Shown here: in pieces, positions 53,164 to 60,867 of the stretch
How positions within the stretch are numbered: the stretch's first letter is position 1
Layout: every line of letters begins with the position of its first letter
DNA from: Ancylobacter mangrovi
Lineage (GTDB): Bacteria > Pseudomonadota > Alphaproteobacteria > Rhizobiales > Xanthobacteraceae
Direction: 5' to 3'
Assembly (NCBI RefSeq): GCF_024752355.1
Contig: NZ_JANTHZ010000009.1
Coordinates: 124,001-188,000 of the forward strand
Length of the DNA stretch: 64,000 nt
The notes under the pieces: model-generated
Seen by the model: the letters and a program-made list of their open reading frames with translations, nothing else
Database searches by the model: none
What the model was told of the DNA's origin: nothing
Program-made: the position numbers and the translations under genes

Positions 53164-53823
53164 ATGAGCGATTTCACCACCTGGGACATCCTGCGCAACC
53201 TGCTGCTCGCGGCGCGCTGGACGGTCGTGCTCTCCGTCGTCTCCTTCGTCGGCGGCGCCATCGTCGGCGCGCTGCTGCTGTTCATGCGCATCGGCAAGGG
53301 CCGCGCCGGCCCCGCCTTCGTGAAGGCCTATGTCGAGATCTTCCAGGGCACGCCGCTGCTGATGCAGCTCTTCCTCGCCTTCTTCGGGCTCGGCCTGTTC
53401 GGCATCGACGTGCCGGCCTGGCTGGCGGCGGGGGTGGCGCTGATCCTGTGGAGCGCCGCCTTCCTCACCGAGATCTGGCGCGGCTGCGTGGAAGCCATCG
53501 CCCGCGGCCAGTGGGAAGCCTCCTCCAGCCTCGGCATGGGGTACGTGCAGCAGATGCGCTACGTGATCCTGCCGCAGGCGCTGCGCATCGCCGTGCCGCC
53601 CACCGTCGGCTTCTCGGTGCAGGTGGTGAAGGGCACCGCGCTGACCTCGATCATCGGCTTCGTGGAGCTGTCCAAGGCTGGCACCATCGTCACCAACGCG
53701 ACCTTCGAGCCCTTCAAGGTCTACGGCATCGTCGCCCTCATCTATTTCTGCCTGTGCTGGCCCCTGTCCAAGTCGAGCCAGATCCTCGAGAGGAAGCTCA
53801 ATGTCGCTCATCGAAATCACTGA
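53164..53823 (+). CDS. Polar amino acid ABC permease 2
   Basis: 219-residue permease paralogous to the preceding one. It shows VEIFQGTPLLMQLFLAFFGLGLF and the coupling loop WEASSSLGMGYVQQMRYVILPQAL. The ATG at 53164, preceded by GAGGAGG-like bases, is favoured over an upstream in-frame start that would extend into the previous gene. Its 3' end overlaps the ATPase gene by 23 bp, giving tight translational linkage. Confidence 0.92.
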   Translation: MSDFTTWDILRNLLLAARWTVVLSVVSFVGGAIVGALLLFMRIGKGRAGPAFVKAYVEIFQGTPLLMQLFLAFFGLGLFGIDVPAWLAAGVALILWSAAFLTEIWRGCVEAIARGQWEASSSLGMGYVQQMRYVILPQALRIAVPPTVGFSVQVVKGTALTSIIGFVELSKAGTIVTNATFEPFKVYGIVALIYFCLCWPLSKSSQILERKLNVAHRNH

Positions 53824-54526
53824 AGTGAAGAAGCGCTTCGGCGACAACGAAGTGCTCAAGGGCATCAACATCGACGTGGAGCCGGGCGAGGTGATCGCCA
53901 TCATCGGCAAGTCCGGCTCAGGCAAGTCCACGCTGCTGCGCTGCATCAACGGGCTGGAGACGATCGACGACGGCTCCATCTCCGTCGCCGGCGCGCAGCT
54001 CCTGCCGGACGAGATCCACCTCAAAGCGCTGCGGCTCAAGGTCGGGATGATCTTCCAGCAGTTCAACCTGTTCCCGCACCTCACGGCGGGACGCAACGTC
54101 ATGCTCTCGCAGATGGTGGTGAAGAAGACGCCGCGCGGCGAGGCCGAGGCCATGGCGAAGAAGATGCTGGAGCGGGTCGGGCTCGGCCACAAGTTCGACG
54201 CCTATCCCGACGAGCTCTCCGGCGGCCAGCAGCAGCGCGTCGCCATCGCCCGCGCGCTCGCCATGCAGCCCATCGCGCTTCTCTGCGACGAGATCACCTC
54301 GGCGCTTGACCCCGAACTGGTCAACGAGGTGCTCGCCGTGGTGAAGGAGCTCGCCTCGGAAGGCATGACGCTGCTGATGGTGACGCACGAGATGCGCTTC
54401 GCGCGCGACGTGTGCTCGCGCGTCGTCTTCATGCATCAGGGCCGGGTGCACGAGATCGGCCCGCCCGGCGAGGTGTTCGCCGAACCGCGGACCCCGGAGC
54501 TGAAGCAGTTCCTCGGCATGCTGTGA
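53801..54526 (+). CDS. Polar amino acid ABC ATPase (GlnQ/HisP-like)
   Basis: 241-residue ATPase with all motifs intact: Walker A GKSGSGKST, Q-loop FQQFNLFPH, signature LSGGQQQR, Walker B LLCDEITSALD (here Asp-Glu, catalytic Glu present) and H-loop VTHEMRFA. It powers the importer encoded by the three preceding genes. It converges on glmS, 39 bp away, with no clear terminator between. Confidence 0.95.
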   Translation: MSLIEITEVKKRFGDNEVLKGINIDVEPGEVIAIIGKSGSGKSTLLRCINGLETIDDGSISVAGAQLLPDEIHLKALRLKVGMIFQQFNLFPHLTAGRNVMLSQMVVKKTPRGEAEAMAKKMLERVGLGHKFDAYPDELSGGQQQRVAIARALAMQPIALLCDEITSALDPELVNEVLAVVKELASEGMTLLMVTHEMRFARDVCSRVVFMHQGRVHEIGPPGEVFAEPRTPELKQFLGML

Positions 54527-54565
54527 CGAGCGGCCGGCGCTTGCCGACCGTCCCGCCCTCGCGCG

Positions 54566-56392
54566 CTATTCCACCGTGACCGACTTGGCGAGGTTGCGCG
54601 GCTGGTCGACGTCCGTGCCCATCTGCACCGCGGTGTGATAGGCGAGGAGCTGCACCGGGATCGCATAGACCAGCGGCGCGATGGCCGGGTCCATGTCCGG
54701 CAGAACCAGCGTCGCCTCGGTTTCGAGCGAGGCCTGCTCGGCGCCGGTCTTGTCAGTGATCAGCACGATGCGCCCGCCGCGCGCGGCGACCTCCTGCATG
54801 TTCGACATGGTCTTGTCGAACACGCTGTCATGCGGGGCGATGACCACCACCGGCATGTTCTCGTCGATCAGCGCGATCGGGCCGTGCTTGAGCTCGCCGG
54901 CAGCGTAGCCCTCGGCGTGGATGTAGGAAATCTCCTTCAGCTTCAGCGCGCCTTCCAGCGCCAGCGGATAGGAGGTGCCGCGCCCGAGATAGAGCACGTC
55001 GCGCACGCGGGAGAAGCTGCGCGAAAGCGTCTCGGTCTCGGGGCCGAGCTTCAGCGCCTCGTTCATCAGGCGGGGAACCTCGACCAGCGCATGGACCAGC
55101 GCCCTCTCGTCCTCGGCCGAAAGCACGCCGCGCGCACGCCCGGCCGCCACCGCGACCGCCGCCAGCGTCGCGAGCTGGCAGGTGAAGGCCTTGGTCGAGG
55201 CGACGCCGATCTCCGGGCCGGCCAGCGTCGGCATCACCACGTCCGCCTCGCGGGCGATGGTGGAGGTCGGCACGTTGACCACCGCCATCACGTGCTGGCC
55301 CTCGGCGCGCGCATAGCGCAGCGAGGCCAGCGTGTCGGCGGTCTCGCCGGACTGCGAGATCACCACCATCAGCCCGTTCTCGGGCAGCGGCGCCTCGCGG
55401 TAGCGGAATTCGGAAGCGACATCGATCTCCACCGGCAGGCGCGCATAGCGCTCGAACCAGTACTTGGCGATGATGCCGGCGTAATAGGCGGTGCCGCAGG
55501 CGGCGATGGAGACGCGCTCCAGCCGGGCGAAGTCGAACGGCAGGTCGGCGGGAAGCTGCACCGTCTCGTTGGCCATGTCGATGTAATGGGCCAGCGTATG
55601 GGCGACCACCTCGGGCTGCTCGTGCATCTCCTTGGCCATGAAGTGGCGGAAATTGCCCTTCTCGACCAGGAAGGCGGAGGCCGTGGTCTTCTGCGCGGGA
55701 CGGGTGACTTCCTCGTTGGCGGCGTTGCGGATCACCGCGCCGTCGCGGGTCAGCACCGCCCAGTCGCCGTCGTCGAGATAGGCGATGGTGTCGGTGAAGG
55801 GCGCGAGCGCAATGGCGTCGGAGCCGAGATACATCTCGCCCTGGCCGTAGCCGACCGCGAGCGGGCTGCCCTTGCGGGCGCCGATCATCAGGTTGTCCTC
55901 GCCGTCGAACAGGAAGGCGAGCGCGAAGGCGCCCTTGAGCTGGGGCAGAGCGGCCGCCACCGCGTCCTGCGGGCTGCGCCCGCCGCGCAGCTCGCGCGAG
56001 ACCAGATGCGCCACCACCTCGGTGTCGGTCTCGCTCTCGAAATTGGCGCCGTCCTCGAGGAGTTCGTCGCGCAGTTCGCGGAAATTCTCGATGATGCCGT
56101 TGTGCACCACCGCCACCTGCGTCGTCGCATGGGGATGGGCGTTGGAGACGCTCGGCCGGCCATGGGTCGCCCAGCGCGTGTGGCCGATGCCGATCCGGCC
56201 GGCCGTCGGCGCCTCGCGCAGCGTCGCCTCCAGATTGCGCAGCTTGCCCTCGGCGCGCCGGCGCACCAGCCGCCCCTCTTCCAGCGTGGCGATGCCCGCC
56301 GAATCGTAGCCGCGGTATTCGAGCCGCCTGAGCGATTCGACCAGACGGTCCGCTACAGGGGCCACCCCGACGATGCCGATGATTCCACACAT
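54566..56392 (-). CDS. glmS: Glutamine-fructose-6-phosphate aminotransferase GlmS
   Basis: Enzyme making glucosamine-6-phosphate, the first step towards UDP-GlcNAc, 608 residues as expected. The N-terminal glutaminase begins MCGIIGIVG with catalytic Cys2. The C-terminal half has two SIS domains, with YRGYDSAG, SQSGETADTLASLRYA and the terminal LAKSVTVE block. It follows glmU in the same direction (107 bp spacer), so both steps may share control. No glmS riboswitch-like structure was recognised in the spacer. Confidence 0.96.
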   Translation of the reverse strand: MCGIIGIVGVAPVADRLVESLRRLEYRGYDSAGIATLEEGRLVRRRAEGKLRNLEATLREAPTAGRIGIGHTRWATHGRPSVSNAHPHATTQVAVVHNGIIENFRELRDELLEDGANFESETDTEVVAHLVSRELRGGRSPQDAVAAALPQLKGAFALAFLFDGEDNLMIGARKGSPLAVGYGQGEMYLGSDAIALAPFTDTIAYLDDGDWAVLTRDGAVIRNAANEEVTRPAQKTTASAFLVEKGNFRHFMAKEMHEQPEVVAHTLAHYIDMANETVQLPADLPFDFARLERVSIAACGTAYYAGIIAKYWFERYARLPVEIDVASEFRYREAPLPENGLMVVISQSGETADTLASLRYARAEGQHVMAVVNVPTSTIAREADVVMPTLAGPEIGVASTKAFTCQLATLAAVAVAAGRARGVLSAEDERALVHALVEVPRLMNEALKLGPETETLSRSFSRVRDVLYLGRGTSYPLALEGALKLKEISYIHAEGYAAGELKHGPIALIDENMPVVVIAPHDSVFDKTMSNMQEVAARGGRIVLITDKTGAEQASLETEATLVLPDMDPAIAPLVYAIPVQLLAYHTAVQMGTDVDQPRNLAKSVTVE

Positions 56393-56499
56393 GACAGGCC
56401 GATCTCCGTGCGCCGCACAATGTACGATTCAGCGTTTAACCGGCCGTCACCGCAATACCGAAATCAATTCGGATGTCGCTTCCTTTCGCGCCCGGCCGC

Positions 56500-57849
56500 C
56501 TACTTCTTCGGGAGTAGGCCGGCGGAAAGCCGCTCGCGCAGCCGCGCCGCGAGGCCCGGCTTGTTGACCTGCCGCGCCCGGGCGATGGCCAGCGCGTCAG
56601 GCGGCACGTCATCGGTGATGACCGATCCGGTGCCGATATAGGCGCGCTCGCCGACCGACACCGGGGCGACGAGCAGCGTGTTGGTGCCGATGAAGCTGTC
56701 GGCGCCGATCACCGTGCGGTGCTTGCGGAAGCCGTCGTAATTGCAGGTGATGGTACCCGCCCCGACATTGGTCCGCTCGCCGACGCTGGTGTCGCCGACA
56801 TAGGACAGGTGGTTGACCTTGACCCCGGCGGAGAGCTCGGAGGCCTTGATCTCCACGAAGTTGCCGACATGCACGTCCTTGCCGAGGTCGGCGCCCGGGC
56901 GCAGCCGCGCGAACGGGCCGACGATGGCGCCCGGCCCGATACGCGCCCCCTCCATATGGGTGAAGGAGCGCACGGTCGCCCCGTCCTCGACCCGTACGTT
57001 GAGGCCGAACACGACATGCGGCTCGATCAGCACGTCGCGCCCGACCTTGGTGTCGTAGGAGAAGAACACCGTCTCCGGCGCCACCAGCGTCGCCCCGCCG
57101 CCGAGCGCGGCCCGGCGCAGGCGGGTCTGCATCAGCGCCTCGGCCGCCGCGAGCTGCATGCGGCTGTTGACGCCCGCCACCTCGGCCACCGCCGCCTCGT
57201 GGAAGCCGGCGCGCCGGCCGAGCGTGCGGGCGATCTCCACCGCGTCGGTCAGGTAGAATTCGCCCTTGGCGTTGGCATTGCCGATGCGCCCGAACAGGTC
57301 GAGCGCCAGCCGCCCGTCGAACGCCATCAGCCCCGCATTGCACAGCCCGATCGCCTTCTCCTCGGCGGTGGCGTCCTCTTCCTCGCGAATGGCGAACAGC
57401 TCGCCCCCGCTGGTCAGCAGGCGCCCGTAGCCGGTCGGGTCCGCCGGGCGGAAGCCGAGCACCGCGACGCCGGCCCCGTCCGCCAGCGGCGTACGCAGCC
57501 CGGTCAGCGTCGCCGGGCGCACCAGCGGCGTGTCGCCATACATCACCACCACGTCGTCGAAGCCGCGCTCGATCGCCGCCCGCGCCGCCAGCACCGCGTC
57601 GGCCGTGCCGCGACGCTCGGCCTGCACGAACACCTCCGCCTCCGGTGCCGTGCGGCGTGCCTCGGCGGCGACGGCGTCGTGGCCGGGGCCGACCACCACG
57701 GCGAGATGCGCCGCGCCCGCCTGCATCGCCGTGTCGAGCACGTGGGAAAGCATGGTGCGGCCGGCCAGCGCATGCAGCACCTTGGGCCGGTCCGAGCGCA
57801 TCCGCGTCCCCTCGCCTGCCGCGAGAACGATCACTAGAAGGCTGCGCAT
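56500..57849 (-). CDS. glmU: Bifunctional GlmU (GlcN-1-P acetyltransferase / UDP-GlcNAc pyrophosphorylase)
   Basis: 449-residue cytoplasmic enzyme. The N-terminal uridylyltransferase has [18 protein letters not shown] and the metal Asp in MYGDTPL. The C-terminal left-handed beta-helix shows hexapeptide repeats and the acetyltransferase motif [27 protein letters not shown]. The ATG at 57849 is chosen over an upstream start that would add 39 non-family residues. With GlmS it feeds peptidoglycan, lipid A and the surface polysaccharide genes elsewhere in the window. Confidence 0.96.
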   Translation of the reverse strand: MRSLLVIVLAAGEGTRMRSDRPKVLHALAGRTMLSHVLDTAMQAGAAHLAVVVGPGHDAVAAEARRTAPEAEVFVQAERRGTADAVLAARAAIERGFDDVVVMYGDTPLVRPATLTGLRTPLADGAGVAVLGFRPADPTGYGRLLTSGGELFAIREEEDATAEEKAIGLCNAGLMAFDGRLALDLFGRIGNANAKGEFYLTDAVEIARTLGRRAGFHEAAVAEVAGVNSRMQLAAAEALMQTRLRRAALGGGATLVAPETVFFSYDTKVGRDVLIEPHVVFGLNVRVEDGATVRSFTHMEGARIGPGAIVGPFARLRPGADLGKDVHVGNFVEIKASELSAGVKVNHLSYVGDTSVGERTNVGAGTITCNYDGFRKHRTVIGADSFIGTNTLLVAPVSVGERAYIGTGSVITDDVPPDALAIARARQVNKPGLAARLRERLSAGLLPKK

Positions 57850-57940
57850 CGTGTTGTCTCTCCCCGAAATTGAGCGCCGCTGTTTAGCGCAGGCAACCGT
57901 TCCCCGAAAGCACGCGTTGATCGCTGCGGCACGCCGTGCC

Positions 57941-58351
57941 ATGCAGAAGCGAGCGAGAAGGACCACCGCCTTGGCACGACGCAGCTTTCATCCCGGGTCC
58001 AAGACGACCCAGCTCATCATCCTGCTCGGCGGCTTCGCGCTGGGCTGGGCGATCTACATGCGCTACGCGCTGGTGGAGCAGTCCGCCGTCGGCCTCGCCT
58101 GCATCGGCGTGGAGACGAGCACCTGCCAGGCGCGCAGCCTGGTGATCGAGATGTTCGGCTATTCCGTGTTCGGGATCACCGCGATCGTCGCCGCGATCAT
58201 CCAGTTCATCCGCCCGAGCGTGGCCGTGTTCATCATCGGCGTCATGGCGTCGGCGGCGGGCGTGGTGCTCTACAACAACAACCTCGCCTCGCTCGCCGCC
58301 GGCCTGCTGCTCATTTCCTTGGCCCGGCCCTGGCGACGCGTGAAAGGGTGA
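57941..58351 (+). CDS. Small four-helix membrane protein next to beta-glucan locus
   Basis: 136-residue inner-membrane protein with hydrophobic segments at about 23-42, 70-90, 92-111 and 115-130. A basic N-terminus ([13 protein letters not shown]) and the Cys pair in [12 protein letters not shown] are notable. No family is recognised. A TTG at 57972 is an alternative start. It diverges from glmU (91 bp), and its last 41 bases overlap the convergent GH17-type gene. Involvement in glucan export is conceivable from position only. Confidence 0.65.
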   Translation: MQKRARRTTALARRSFHPGSKTTQLIILLGGFALGWAIYMRYALVEQSAVGLACIGVETSTCQARSLVIEMFGYSVFGITAIVAAIIQFIRPSVAVFIIGVMASAAGVVLYNNNLASLAAGLLLISLARPWRRVKG

Positions 58352-59933
58352 GCGCGAAGACGACCAGCAGCGCGCCTGTCCACAGCGCCTGCCAGTTGGC
58401 GAAGCCCTCGTTGAAGGCGATGTAGAGGCCGCTGCCGAGGAAGACGGCCGCCGCCATGCGCTCCGCCAGCCGCTTCTCGCCCCCGCGCAGCTTCGGCACC
58501 ACCCGCGCATAGCAGAAGAACGCCATGATGATCGGCGTCAGCCCGGCGAACTGGAAGTCCTTGTAGCGCGGGTTGAAGACCAGGCCGAAGGCGATCTGCA
58601 CCGCCAGCACGATGGAGGCGGCGAGCAGCCAGGCGAGCCATTTCTCGAGCCCGGTGCTCTCCGGCGCCATGGCCGGGTTGAGCGCCAGCGAGACCGTCAC
58701 CAGCCGCGCCTGCGCGCCGATGGCCAAGGCGCAGCTCAGCGGCACGATCGCCGCCAGCACCAGCAGGGCGATGCCGCGCGTCCAGCCGCCCCAGTCGAGG
58801 CTCTCGACCGGAATGGTCGCGATCAGCCGGCCGTACATCAGGCCCGCGAACAGCGCGATGCCCGCCACCATCCACCAGCGCCGGCTGCGCATGCGCCCCT
58901 CGCCCGCCCAGCGATGGGCCATGCCCGCCACCGCGAAGATCAGCGCCGCGAAGGCGACACCGACCGCGGACTGGCCGATCCAGTAGGGATGATCGGAGAC
59001 CGGCTGGCCCCAGGTGAACTTGAAGTCGCGCGTATAGGCGTCGAGGAAGCCCCAGTGGCCGCCCACCGTGCCCTCCGAGGCGCGCTTCCACGGCTGGTCG
59101 AACGCTTCGATGACGTTGACCCGGTAGCCGCGCTCCTTGGCGAGGGCGAGGAGCTGCTGGACCACGTTGGCCTGGTTCGAGGGCGAAGGCAGCGCGCCCT
59201 CGCGCATGCGGCCCGCGCTCGGCCAGCCGGTCTCGCCGATCAGTATGTCCTTGCCCGGGAAGACCTCGCCGACATGCTCGCGTATGTCGGCGATGTGCTT
59301 CACCGCCTTGTCGGCCGCGACCGGAATGTCCTCCCAGAACGGCAGGATGTGCACGGTGACGAAGTCGACGGCGTTGGAGATCTCGCGGTTGCGCTCCCAG
59401 AATTCCCAGACGTCGGCATAGGTCACCTTGACCTCGGGCGGCACCTTTTCGCGGACCTCGCGGATGATGCCGGCCAGATCCGTCGCCGAGAGCTCGCCGC
59501 GCAGCAGCACCTCGTTGCCCACGACCACGGCTTTGACGACGTCCGGATTCTCCTGCGCCGCCTTGATGCCGGCGTCGATCTCGACCTGGTTCTTCTTCGG
59601 GTCTCGGCCGAGCCAGATGCCCTGCAGCACGGTCATGCCGTGCTTGCGGGCGAGTTCGGGCACCACGTGGAGCCCCATTTCGGTCGAATAGGTGCGCACG
59701 CACTGGGTGATCTTGGACAGGCGGGCGAAATCGTCGTCGATCTGTTCGGCCGGTACCACCAGCCCCTCGCTGAAGGGCGACTGGCCGGGCCGGAACGGCG
59801 CGTAGGAGACGCAGGGCAGCTTCTCGCCGGCCGAAAGCGGAGACGGCGGCGCCGGCACCGGATGGCCGAGCCAGGCCCATACAGCCACGATCACCGCACA
59901 GACGGCAGCGGCGAGCGCAAGGGGAAGACGCAT
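58311..59933 (-). CDS. ndvC: GH17-type beta-glucan enzyme with membrane domain (NdvC-like)
   Basis: 540-residue membrane protein resembling Bradyrhizobium NdvC, which is needed for beta-1,6 linkages or branching in cyclic beta-1,3/1,6-glucan. An N-terminal anchor (about residues 4-22) leads into a periplasmic GH17 barrel (about 38-310) with acid/base E141 (VVVGNEVLL) and nucleophile E234 (LIGETGWPSAG). The C-terminal half has about seven hydrophobic helices. ATG 59933 is preferred over an upstream start. The GH17 domain probably acts as a transglycosylase. The ndvB homologue is divergent, 0.9 kb away. Confidence 0.82.
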   Translation of the reverse strand: MRLPLALAAAVCAVIVAVWAWLGHPVPAPPSPLSAGEKLPCVSYAPFRPGQSPFSEGLVVPAEQIDDDFARLSKITQCVRTYSTEMGLHVVPELARKHGMTVLQGIWLGRDPKKNQVEIDAGIKAAQENPDVVKAVVVGNEVLLRGELSATDLAGIIREVREKVPPEVKVTYADVWEFWERNREISNAVDFVTVHILPFWEDIPVAADKAVKHIADIREHVGEVFPGKDILIGETGWPSAGRMREGALPSPSNQANVVQQLLALAKERGYRVNVIEAFDQPWKRASEGTVGGHWGFLDAYTRDFKFTWGQPVSDHPYWIGQSAVGVAFAALIFAVAGMAHRWAGEGRMRSRRWWMVAGIALFAGLMYGRLIATIPVESLDWGGWTRGIALLVLAAIVPLSCALAIGAQARLVTVSLALNPAMAPESTGLEKWLAWLLAASIVLAVQIAFGLVFNPRYKDFQFAGLTPIIMAFFCYARVVPKLRGGEKRLAERMAAAVFLGSGLYIAFNEGFANWQALWTGALLVVFALTLSRVARAGPRK

Positions 59934-60190
59934 ACGGGAACTCTCCGGGAACAGCGGTGCCCTGTCGGGCGGCCATGTTGTCACATGCCGCAGTGCAAAG
60001 TGCTAGTCGACCAAAATGAGGGGCAGATAACGTCATCAGTGAGAAGCTGCGACGAAATGGGCGGTGGCGGTGCCCCGGGAAGCGTGCGCCGAAGCGCGCC
60101 GTCATGCTGACAAATTCAGAGGCTTCACCTAGTCTGTCCCAGCAAGAGCTTCACCCTTTGCCTTACCCCTCGCGCGTGACGTTTCCAATC

Positions 60191-60667
60191 ATGTTGAGCC
60201 CGCTCCGTACCTTCGCCGTCGTCGCACTCGGCGGCCTCGTCCTTGCAGCCGCGCCGGCCGCCATCGGCCATGCGCAAGGCTCCTCCTCGGAGCCCAAGCA
60301 GGCCGAGCAGAAGTCGCCCGAGGAACAGGCGAAGGAGGAGGCGCAGCGCCGCTCCATCGAGGAATATGCGGAGGCGGCAAAGCTTCCCGGCAATGCCGGC
60401 CTGCCCGAATGCGTGTGGAGCGGGCGGCGCATCACCATGCTGCTGTGGCGCGACGACATCGACACCGCCCGCCGGCACATGGACCTGTACGAGCGCTTCG
60501 GCTGCCCGACGGAACATCTGAAGATCGCGTTCCGCTGCCTGGTCCGGCAGGGCAACATCGACTCCAAGTCGCCCGAGCGCCTGTCGGAACGCGCGCATGC
60601 GTGCTGGGTGAACCCTGACGCGCCGGCTCCCCCGCCCCCCGCGCCTGCCGCTCCCGCAGCGCAATGA
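60191..60667 (+). CDS. Secreted beta-1,3/1,6-glucan biosynthesis-associated protein
   Basis: 158-residue exported protein. The signal peptide covers about residues 1-28 (cleavage near GHAQ). A Glu/Lys-rich linker (about 30-58) is followed by a compact domain with four Cys in LPECVWSGRR, RFGCPTEHL, FRCLVRQG and HACWVNP, and a Pro/Ala tail. It matches in my memory a family annotated as beta-1-3, beta-1-6-glucan biosynthesis protein in Hyphomicrobiales, and it lies between the ndvC-like and ndvB genes. The ATG at 60191 is chosen because it gives a clean signal peptide. Confidence 0.75.
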   Translation: MLSPLRTFAVVALGGLVLAAAPAAIGHAQGSSSEPKQAEQKSPEEQAKEEAQRRSIEEYAEAAKLPGNAGLPECVWSGRRITMLLWRDDIDTARRHMDLYERFGCPTEHLKIAFRCLVRQGNIDSKSPERLSERAHACWVNPDAPAPPPPAPAAPAAQ

Positions 60668-60867
60668 AATCATGTCGCGGCCCACGCTGCGACATGCCCG
60701 CGCCACAGACCGGAACAAATATCCGCTTCAAGACGTTACGGAGGCGCAGGTGCCCCGTCCGGCGGCGCCCTCATGCCATGTGCGACACCTGCAAGTTCGT
60801 GCTGCAACTGCGTTAAATTTGGACTATACATCACCCGTTACCTCACTCCTATTTGTGGGTTGTGCTC
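60668..60867. promoter_or_regulatory. Probable ndvB promoter region
   Basis: A 200-bp gap with an AT-rich patch at 60812-60831 (GTTAAATTTGGACTATACAT). TATACA at 60825-60830 could be the -10 box about 40 bp before the ATG, but the -35 match is poor. No operator dyad was seen. Confidence 0.4.
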
